Assembly: GCA_021844725.1 (NCBI GenBank)
Contig: JAKBSX010000241.1
Coordinates: 473-5,620, forward strand
DNA: 5,148 bases
Direction of reading: 5' to 3'
Source of the DNA: Actinomycetes bacterium
Lineage (GTDB): Bacteria; Actinomycetota; Acidimicrobiia; Acidimicrobiales; Acidimicrobiaceae
Shown piece by piece: positions 1-4,599 of this stretch. Every line of letters begins with the position of its first letter. The first letter of the stretch is position 1. The notes beneath the pieces were generated by a model that worked only from the letters and a program-made list of their open reading frames with translations, made no database searches and was not told where the DNA came from. Position numbers and translations under genes: made by a program.

Positions 1-53
1 TCGGAAGGAAAACCGGGGCTGGCTGGTACGACTATCCACCCGACAACAAATAA
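1..53 (+). CDS. 3-hydroxyacyl-CoA dehydrogenase, C-terminal end (partial)
   Basis: Only the last 16 complete codons and the TAA stop lie in the window; the 5' part is upstream. The reading frame starting at base 3 gives GRKTGAGWYDYPPDNK and then stops. The G-R-K-T-G-x-G-[WFV]-Y-D-Y signature is the characteristic C-terminal end of NAD-dependent 3-hydroxyacyl-CoA / 3-hydroxybutyryl-CoA dehydrogenases (FadB, Hbd and PaaH type), where it follows the all-helical dimerisation domain. These cytosolic enzymes oxidise the 3-hydroxyacyl-CoA intermediate of beta-oxidation-like pathways. Single-domain Hbd/PaaH proteins often end shortly after this motif, as here, but a longer fusion cannot be excluded because the rest is missing. 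A PaaZ-like aldehyde dehydrogenase 0.8 kb away, on the other strand, makes a PaaH-like role (3-hydroxyadipyl-CoA oxidation) possible, but the fragment cannot separate this from ordinary fatty-acid or butyrate metabolism. The family call is fairly secure for so short a piece; the substrate is unknown. Confidence 0.72.
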   Translation, partial: GRKTGAGWYDYPPDNK

Positions 54-61
54 CCTCACGC

Positions 62-83
62 TTACGCTCTACGAGTCGCGTAA
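62..83 (+). terminator. Inverted repeat after the dehydrogenase stop, possible terminator
   Basis: TTACGC at 62-67 and GCGTAA at 78-83 are perfect 6-bp inverted arms around a 10-base loop, beginning 8 bases after the TAA stop of the upstream dehydrogenase. No T-tract follows, so this is not a classical intrinsic terminator. Hairpins without U-tracts are proposed as terminators in actinobacteria. The stem is short and could be chance. Confidence 0.25.
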
Positions 84-201
84 ATCCAGCCACCCAAGCT
101 CCGCTCAAGACTCCAGGCAATGTCTCGGCGGTCTGTCATTACGGCAGTGCAGAAGGAATAAAGACCTCGATCTTGCAAGACCACGATGGTAGAATCATGG
201 C

Positions 202-462
202 ATGCGAACCTCTCCTCTGATAGGAAAGAAGGCGTGGTTCGGGCCACGCCGGTTCGGATGGGGACTCGGCCCCCGTTCGCCCGAAGGATGGGTCTTGACC
301 GCTGCGGCAGGGGCTGCAAGCCTAATCACCGCTTCACGGTGGCCAAATCGTCCATGGATTCGACTGCTCCCGATAAGCGCATACCTGGTTCTCGTCATAC
401 TCAAGGGCACCTCGCCAGGTGGCCCTAGGGAATGGCGCAAACTAACCAGCCAGACCAGTTGA
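202..462 (+). CDS. Small two-helix membrane protein with WFGPRRFGWG motif
   Basis: An 86-residue protein of unknown function. The N-terminal region carries W-F-G-P-R-R-F-G-W-G at residues 12-21 and an E-G-W at 28-30. A hydrophobic helix follows at about residues 30-45, then a short W/R/P-rich turn, a second helix at about 53-67, and a K-G-T-S-P-G-G-P tail at 68-75. This layout (aromatic Gly-Trp-Gly motif, two helices, basic 'KG..PGG' end) resembles small hypothetical membrane proteins I recall from actinobacteria and related phyla, which is why this frame is preferred over the overlapping ones. An in-frame stop at 190-192 makes ATG 202 the only ATG start available; GGTAG at 188-192 is a weak ribosome-binding candidate. 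It lies 148 bases after the dehydrogenase stop on the same strand, so it may be cotranscribed or have its own promoter. No enzymatic residues are evident, and the function is unknown. Confidence 0.62.
   Translation: MRTSPLIGKKAWFGPRRFGWGLGPRSPEGWVLTAAAGAASLITASRWPNRPWIRLLPISAYLVLVILKGTSPGGPREWRKLTSQTS
231..250 (+). repeat. GC-rich hairpin inside the 5' end of the small membrane protein gene
   Basis: GGCGTGG at 231-237 and CCACGCC at 244-250 pair perfectly over 7 bp around the 6-base loop TTCGGG. The hairpin covers codons 10-17 of the small gene, directly after a purine-rich AGGAAAGAAGG run. The sequence also encodes the conserved Trp-Phe-Gly-Pro-Arg part of the protein, so codon constraint alone may explain it. 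An effect on translation or mRNA stability is possible but unproven. Confidence 0.4.
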
Positions 463-849
463 CCAGACGCGCGTTCTTCGTCCACTCGGCAAGGTGAATT
501 CACAAGGCGCAACTGCAAGGGGGCCAGACGTTGGCACCCAAACACTGCTGGATAACGTCCATGCCTGCTAAAGCATTTCCGATACGATGCACCTAATTCG
601 CAAGATGATAGCTGTCTATGTGGCTAGGCGCTTGGCGCTCCTCGTCGGGGTATCTACTTAAGCATCATCTCCGAAATGGGCAGACAGGCACTTCTCGCGA
701 TCTATGAGAGTCGGCTCTGAAAACGAGTGCCGCAACGCGCACTATGCGAAGCAGTTGGACAACTCTGATCCTGCGGAATCCGCTAATTAGCAGCCAACTA
801 AATGTCTCAGGCAGACCCATCCCGCCATCTAGCTGCCAGGCGCTAAGTT
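463..849. other. Intergenic region without a convincing gene
   Basis: These 387 bases separate the small membrane gene from the 3' end of the convergent aldehyde dehydrogenase gene. No reading frame shows recognisable protein features. Frame 587-661 (+) reads MHLIRKMIAVYVARRLALLV and then soon stops; it vaguely resembles the first helix of a membrane permease but is only 24 codons. A quasi-palindrome at 830-845 (TAGC, GCC, GGC, GCTA with single-base interruptions) lies 4 bases beyond the stop codon of the dehydrogenase and might contribute to termination. A cluster of palindromes at 773-791 is listed separately. I see no tRNA, insertion sequence or repeat array. Confidence 0.55.
773..791. repeat. 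Overlapping palindromes GCGGA-A-TCCGC and GCTAATTAGC
   Basis: GCGGA (773-777) and TCCGC (779-783) are inverted around one base. The last two bases start a perfect 10-bp palindrome GCTAATTAGC (782-791). Together they make a 19-base symmetric block, about 60 bases past the stop codon of the convergent aldehyde dehydrogenase gene. It could be a protein-binding site or part of a termination region. Each element is short enough to arise by chance. Confidence 0.3.
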
Positions 850-2394
850 CTAGAGAGACTGCAGAAGGCTTGGGCTTCCCTGGACAGCGGTCCTTTGCAT
901 GTAGTGTTTCATAGCCCTCAGACCTCCCAACTCTTCTCCACCACCGGCACGACCAGGACCTCCATGGAGCATCTGCGGCATCACGATTCCATGTCCAGTT
1001 GATTCCCCCGCGCTGGAACTATCCACCACAAGAAGCCGTCCATGCCATGGCGCCAATCCGGAAATGAGCACCTTCGCAAGTGCTGTATCGGTGGTCACGA
1101 TCGAGCCAACAAGACTCCCATCACCCAACGACGCCGCATCTATCACCTCTCCAAAGGTCTGGTAAGGCAGGAGCGTGCACACAGGCCCAAAGACCTCAAC
1201 CGAGTGGACTTCTGGGACAAAGACATCGTCAGCCCGCAGGAGTAGCGGCGAGACAAAGGCACCACGATCACCGTCGGCACCCAGCGGCTTCACCTTGTCT
1301 GGATCCCCGAACACGACCTGAGACACAGCCAGCAGCTTCTGCAAGTTCTTTCGAACCTCATCACGTTGCCCAAGACTGGCGAGCGGGCCCATCTGAACAG
1401 TCGGGTCTGAAGGGTTCCCTACGACGATCTCCGAAAGTCTAGCCGAGACCGCTTCGGCGACATCGTCAATTATCGACACGGGAACAAATGCCCTCCTGAT
1501 GGCGGTACATTTCTGGCCGGCCTTTATCACCATTTCAGTCACCAATTGGTTGACGAAAATCTCGAATTCGTCATCCTCAGTTATGATGTCGGTACCGAGG
1601 ATCGAGCAGTTGATAGAGTCCGCCTCTGCATTGAAAGCAACGGAGCGGCCTGTAACGACATCGTGACTTCGCAGAGCCTGTGCGGTGCTGGCGGAGCCTG
1701 TAAACGAGACCGTGTCCTGGCTTGTGAGGTTCTCGATCAAACCGGCAGGACCGGCGCACAGAAGAGAGATCGTACCCTCAGGCAGCAGATTAGAATCTAT
1801 GATCCTGCGGACAACGGCTTCCGTAAGGTATGCCGTCTGACTTGCGGGCTTTACCACCGATGGCATTCCAGCGAGAAATGCGGGAGCAAATTTCTCCAGC
1901 ATCCCCCAGACGGGAAAGTTGAAGGCGTTTATCTGAACAGCAACGCCAAGCTTTGAACTGTAGATGTGCCTGCCACTGAAGGTCCCTCCTTTGCCGAGAG
2001 GCTCAATGTCACCGTCGTAAAGAATTGTCTTTTCAGGCAGTTCCCTAGCAGCCTTGCTTGCATAGACCGCAACCGTTCCTATCCCTCCGTCCACATCTAC
2101 CGCTGTATCGCGTCGTGTAGCCCCTGTACGCAACGATATGTCGACGAATTCGTCAAGATGGCTGAATAGATACTTTCCTAAGTCCTTGAGAATCGCAGCC
2201 CTCTGAACAAAGGTGAGCTTGCGCAGCTCAGGACCACCGATCTTCCTGGCAAACTGTAGCATCGCTGCCACATCCGGGCCCTTCTTCGGAATGCGCGCAA
2301 CCTCTTCGCCCGTGGACGCATCCAAAAGAGATGAGGTATCGCCCTGGCTTGACTGCCACCGGCCCTGGCTGTAACTCTGGAGTACTTGTGTCAT
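850..2394 (-). CDS. paaZ: PaaZ-type aldehyde dehydrogenase, single domain (no hydratase domain)
   Basis: A 514-residue cytosolic NAD(P)-dependent aldehyde dehydrogenase. Expected role: oxidation of the CoA-bound semialdehyde (3-oxo-5,6-dehydrosuberyl-CoA semialdehyde) formed after ring opening in aerobic phenylacetyl-CoA degradation. Visible features: GRW at 11-13; T-G-A-T-R near 90-94; V-D-G-G-I-G-T at 101-107; oxyanion Asn159 in I-N-A-F-N-F-P-x-W-G; cofactor-region Lys182 in V-K-P-A; F-T-G-S at 231-234; general base Glu257 in A-E-A-D-S; nucleophile Cys296 in G-Q-K-C-T-A-I-R-R; E-V-F-G-P-V at 400-405; C-terminal HGGPGRAGGGEELGGLR. These agree closely with the aldehyde dehydrogenase half of E. 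coli PaaZ as I recall it (catalytic Glu256 and Cys295). E. coli PaaZ is about 680 residues and adds a MaoC-like hydratase that hydrolyses oxepin-CoA; this protein stops just after V-Q-G-S-P. The related BoxD is also single-domain, but the T-G-A-T-R, G-G-I-G-T and C-terminal motifs favour PaaZ. Start ATG 2392-2394 is preceded by a weak GAGAG. Confidence 0.88.
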   Translation of the reverse strand: MTQVLQSYSQGRWQSSQGDTSSLLDASTGEEVARIPKKGPDVAAMLQFARKIGGPELRKLTFVQRAAILKDLGKYLFSHLDEFVDISLRTGATRRDTAVDVDGGIGTVAVYASKAARELPEKTILYDGDIEPLGKGGTFSGRHIYSSKLGVAVQINAFNFPVWGMLEKFAPAFLAGMPSVVKPASQTAYLTEAVVRRIIDSNLLPEGTISLLCAGPAGLIENLTSQDTVSFTGSASTAQALRSHDVVTGRSVAFNAEADSINCSILGTDIITEDDEFEIFVNQLVTEMVIKAGQKCTAIRRAFVPVSIIDDVAEAVSARLSEIVVGNPSDPTVQMGPLASLGQRDEVRKNLQKLLAVSQVVFGDPDKVKPLGADGDRGAFVSPLLLRADDVFVPEVHSVEVFGPVCTLLPYQTFGEVIDAASLGDGSLVGSIVTTDTALAKVLISGLAPWHGRLLVVDSSSAGESTGHGIVMPQMLHGGPGRAGGGEELGGLRAMKHYMQRTAVQGSPSLLQSL

Positions 2395-2504
2395 TTCACT
2401 CTCGCTTTGGGTTGCATTAGATAACCTGAAACTCTTTCATCCGTTGCACATTTTCATATAAATAGCAATGAGATCTCTCGACATTGTAGTTGGCCCCGCT
2501 ATCG

Positions 2505-2534
2505 CTGGGTCGACACCCAGAGATCACAAGTGAT
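2505..2534. promoter_or_regulatory. Two adjacent inverted repeats upstream of paaZ, candidate operator
   Basis: CTGGGT (2505-2510) and ACCCAG (2515-2520) are perfect inverted arms around CGAC. Two bases later ATCAC (2523-2527) and GTGAT (2530-2534) are inverted around AA. The block lies 111-140 bases upstream of the paaZ start codon. Phenylacetate genes are commonly controlled by dedicated repressors (PaaX or TetR-type PaaR) that bind palindromes, so an operator role is reasonable. No known consensus is matched exactly. Confidence 0.32.
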
Positions 2535-2573
2535 GGTATCCTCAGAACTGACCTGCTTATACGCCATAGATGA

Positions 2574-2613
2574 AAGTTGGAGAAAAGCTACACCCCAGTT
2601 TGCCGGCCAACTT
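2574..2613. repeat. 7-bp inverted repeat with 26-base spacer
   Basis: AAGTTGG at 2574-2580 and CCAACTT at 2607-2613 are exact inverted arms separated by 26 bases, inside the gene-free divergent region. A structured leader or small RNA stem is conceivable, but there is no accompanying promoter or T-tract to support a defined RNA. The right arm overlaps the TTGACA sequence at 2612-2617. Confidence 0.22.
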
Positions 2614-2832
2614 GACATCCTTTTTCTCCCGAATGGACGAGGACTTCTGAATTAGTGTCCGACTAACAGTTCCAGTAGTTGAGGCTTCGGGACGCTAGGC
2701 TCAGCCCAGATAGGCTCTGCGTGCGATTTTCCTCTGCGTCCTGTTACCTCCAAAGGGACCCATTCCTGAGACAAGTATCTTCCTAGCGGCAATTCTTTCG
2801 CTGAGTTTTATATCATATTTTTTGAACACGAT

Positions 2833-2863
2833 CTGGCTGCCAGAGGTCTCTCTGTTCGAGACC
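2833..2863. repeat. Two adjacent inverted repeats in the divergent region
   Basis: CTGGC-T-GCCAG occupies 2833-2843. One base later GGTCTC (2845-2850) and GAGACC (2858-2863) form perfect 6-bp arms around TCTGTTC. An AT-rich run (2809-2824) precedes the block. The GTTCGAGACC segment superficially recalls a tRNA T-arm, but the rest of a tRNA is absent. It may be an operator, an attenuator-like RNA hairpin, or chance. Confidence 0.28.
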
Positions 2864-3139
2864 GAGATTGTAGACAAAGCGGGCGTCGGTGCTTGACCAA
2901 CGCGGAGATGCTATCGGTGTTAGGACACAACCTCTAGCGTATTCTCACGAGTTTACCTTATCTCATTGAGGAACGCACAGCTCTCCCTAACCCTATGCTT
3001 CGCCGTTTGCGCGACCCTTACATGTCCTCACCGACGTGGTACATCGCCCTGGTTGATCAATCTGCTTGACGAGGCGACCCAGCTATGTACAAGAGCTTTT
3101 CGGTCATGCGTTCCTGCAGAACCCACACCTTTCCATAAA

Positions 3140-3153
3140 CCATCGAATGATGG
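3140..3153. promoter_or_regulatory. Inverted repeat upstream of the phosphatase gene
   Basis: CCATC (3140-3144) and GATGG (3149-3153) are perfect 5-bp arms around GAAT, about 55 bases upstream of the first possible ATG (3209) and 97 bases upstream of the preferred start (3251) of the phosphatase gene. The position suits a promoter-proximal operator, but the repeat is short. I saw no actinobacterial PHO-box-like GTTCACC direct repeats here. Confidence 0.2.
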
Positions 3154-3250
3154 AGTGCGACAGATAGCGATCACGGGTGAATAACGCGGCGGAGAAATTG
3201 ACCATAGAATGGAAAGGACGCACCGCACTTTTGTCTTCCCTACTAGAAAC

Positions 3251-4246
3251 ATGTTTAAACAACCGCTGACTTATCTCGCAACATTTTTCACAATTCTTGC
3301 GCTCTCCGGCTGTGGTGCAACCAGTTCCTCGCCTGCGAAGACGACCTCAACCCGAAGCCCTTCGTCGACTACGCCAACGTCGGTGCCAAGTCCGACAACG
3401 GCCACCAAACCTGCTGTGGCTGCTCAGCCTGGACCAAAGCATCCACACGTCTTTGTGATAATCATGGAAAACCTGGGCTACAGGGCGGCTATGGCAACTC
3501 CACAACTTAGCAGTCTTGCACACTCCTGGGCTTACGCCACAAACTACTACGCCACAACTCACCCATCGCTCCCCAACTATCTGTCTTTAATCGGGGGATC
3601 GACGTTTGGCATCTCGTCTGACTGCGTGTCATGCTTCGTAAACTCCGCAAATCTTCCAACCGAACTCAGTCAAAAAGGCGTCTCCTGGGCCGCATATATG
3701 GAATCGATTCCAAACAGCTGCTATCTCTCCCCTTATGCACCCAGCGGCCTCTATGCCGGAAAACATGACCCCTTCGTGTATTTCGAAAACATTCGAACAT
3801 CGACTTCGCTGTGCGCGAATATAAAGCCACTCAGCGAACTCACATCTCAACTCGGCTCATCCTCGGCGAAACTGGCAAGCTTTGTATGGATAACCCCGAA
3901 CATATGCAATGACGGGCACAACTGCCCAGCATCCACCGCGGCGAGCTGGCTGCAAAATATGGTCAGCCAGATCACTTCGTCTTCCGCATGGAAGGACAAC
4001 GGGGCTCTCTACATTACATGGGACGAGGGCAATGGCGGCGATAATCGCGGGCTGTCATCTTCTGGCGCCATCACCTCTTCTGGAGGAGGCCACGTTCTGA
4101 CCCTTGTCATCGAACCTGGCCTATCGAGAGGGACCGTTTTGTCACAACCAATGGACCACTACTCGCTACTGAAGACGATCGAGGACAATTTCGGAGTGCC
4201 GCAACTCGGACTAAGCGCGAATCAAAGACTGTCATCCCTTCCCTGA
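3251..4246 (+). CDS. Secreted lipoprotein phosphoesterase (acid phosphatase / PI-3-phosphatase-like)
   Basis: A 331-residue exported phosphatase of the phosphoesterase family (PF04185 type; alkaline-phosphatase-like fold) that includes mycobacterial SapM. From ATG 3251 the N-terminus is a compact lipoprotein signal: basic M-F-K, hydrophobic core to residue 17, and lipobox L-S-G-C with Cys21, so a membrane-anchored extracellular protein is expected. A Ser/Thr/Pro-rich linker spans about 25-60. The catalytic domain starts near 66 with H-V-F-V-I-I-M-E-N (Glu73, Asn74, probable metal ligands). It continues with T-H-P-S-L-P-N-Y at 103-110, S-W-A-A-Y-M-E-S at 145-152, K-H-D-P-F-V-Y-F at 171-178, I-T-P-N-I-C-N-D at 214-221, W-D-E-G at 257-260 (Asp258, Glu259), G-G-G-H-V (His281) and M-D-H-Y-S (His303). 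Six mature-domain cysteines after Cys21 (125, 128, 157, 188, 219, 225) could form disulfides. An in-frame ATG at 3209 would add 14 residues; neither start has a good ribosome-binding site, and signal-peptide shape favours 3251. The true substrate is unknown; phosphate scavenging is plausible. Confidence 0.88.
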   Translation: MFKQPLTYLATFFTILALSGCGATSSSPAKTTSTRSPSSTTPTSVPSPTTATKPAVAAQPGPKHPHVFVIIMENLGYRAAMATPQLSSLAHSWAYATNYYATTHPSLPNYLSLIGGSTFGISSDCVSCFVNSANLPTELSQKGVSWAAYMESIPNSCYLSPYAPSGLYAGKHDPFVYFENIRTSTSLCANIKPLSELTSQLGSSSAKLASFVWITPNICNDGHNCPASTAASWLQNMVSQITSSSAWKDNGALYITWDEGNGGDNRGLSSSGAITSSGGGHVLTLVIEPGLSRGTVLSQPMDHYSLLKTIEDNFGVPQLGLSANQRLSSLP

Positions 4247-4431
4247 TCTACTACTGCTGCAAAGCCAGAGCCGCCTCGAGAGCAAAGCCATGCCAAGAGT
4301 TCTTTCCCCTGATTCGCAGGTCGTGAACTTTTGGATGCATGTTCAACTCAGCTCCACCTAATCCTACGATCCAACATGGATGGTGCGGCGGAACTTCACC
4401 ACGCGGACACAAAAGACCGCTATTAGACCTC

Positions 4432-4458
4432 TGATGCATCACTTCGAATAGTTCGAAG
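4432..4458. repeat. Back-to-back palindromes TGATGCATCA and CTTCGAA-TAG-TTCGAAG
   Basis: TGATGCATCA (4432-4441) is a perfect 10-bp palindrome. It is followed with no gap by CTTCGAA (4442-4448), TAG, TTCGAAG (4452-4458), a perfect 7-bp inverted repeat with a 3-base centre. The second element also reads as two TTCGAA palindromes 3 bases apart. It resembles a dimeric regulator site more than a terminator, because neither side is T-rich. The position between convergent genes is unusual for an operator. Confidence 0.4.
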
Positions 4459-4554
4459 GGGGCAAAATAGAATGAGGAGATAGCCCACCTTGCAGCGAAA
4501 GGACCGAGAGCCCTCTATTCAAAGTATCAAACAGCGCTCAGACACACTTACATT

Positions 4555-4596
4555 TTCCCACTGGAATTCCGCAACTCAGAACTCGAGTGGAATTTT
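4555..4596 (+). terminator. Imperfect hairpin followed by TTTT, weak terminator candidate
   Basis: TTCCCACT (4555-4562) pairs with AGTGGAA (4586-4592) with one bulged C, enclosing 23 bases; TTTT follows at 4593-4596. It could end plus-strand transcripts from the phosphatase side, though it lies about 310 bases past that stop codon. The long loop and short T-run make it weak. Confidence 0.2.
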
Positions 4597-4599
4597 GTG

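Larger units (their letters stand above)
2395..3250. other. Long divergent intergenic region
   Basis: These 856 bases separate the divergently transcribed aldehyde dehydrogenase (-) and phosphatase (+) genes, so promoters of both should lie here. Short open frames near 2966-3184 (+) and 3028-3252 (-) lack recognisable protein features. AT-rich patches that might contain -10 elements occur at about 2448-2466 (ATATAAAT-like, within 75 bases of the dehydrogenase start) and 2809-2824 (TTTTATATCATATTTT). A TTGACA sequence at 2612-2617 has no convincing -10 partner at the usual distance. Inverted repeats at 2505-2534, 2574-2613, 2833-2863 and 3140-3153 are listed separately. No tRNA, rRNA, CRISPR array or insertion sequence is apparent. 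Confidence 0.5.
4247..4599. other. Region between convergent genes
   Basis: These 353 bases lie between the 3' ends of the phosphatase (+) and the formate dehydrogenase gamma subunit (-), so both transcripts should end here. No strong intrinsic terminator with a long T-tract is visible. A 63-codon minus-strand frame (about 4251-4442) has no recognisable features or ribosome-binding site. The most notable structure is the palindrome pair at 4432-4458; an imperfect hairpin followed by TTTT lies at 4555-4596. Confidence 0.5.

Noticed and set aside
195..545. 116-codon minus-strand frame overlapping the small membrane gene
   Set aside because: Its translation is rich in Arg/Pro/His with no domain or membrane pattern, while the plus frame at 202-462 has a recognisable layout.
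587..790. Short hydrophobic plus frame (MIAVYVARRLALLV) interrupted by TAA at 659-661 and then open to 790; possible decayed permease
   Set aside because: Only about 24 residues resemble a first permease helix and nothing after the stop continues that family; too weak to call a pseudogene.
540..849. Remnant of a MaoC hydratase domain downstream of paaZ on the minus strand
   Set aside because: The minus frames here do not show the hydratase motifs expected after the dehydrogenase domain; one frame is open for about 47 codons but is unrelated in appearance.
2612..2640. TTGACA promoter -35 candidate
   Set aside because: No TANNNT-like -10 element lies 16-19 bases downstream on the plus strand.
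2845..2875. tRNA T-arm-like GTTCGAGACC
   Set aside because: The T-stem is imperfect, and no acceptor stem, anticodon arm or D-arm is found at the right distances.
2966..3184. 72-codon plus frame with a TTG start
   Set aside because: No ribosome-binding site and no recognisable protein features; its N-terminal hydrophobicity is modest and Cys-rich without a pattern.
3028..3252. 74-codon minus frame overlapping the phosphatase start
   Set aside because: It overlaps the phosphatase start, has no recognisable domain, and its start codon is merely the complement of the phosphatase start region.
4251..4442. 63-codon minus frame next to the palindrome pair
   Set aside because: No Shine-Dalgarno sequence and no family resemblance; retained only as a possible explanation for the palindromes.
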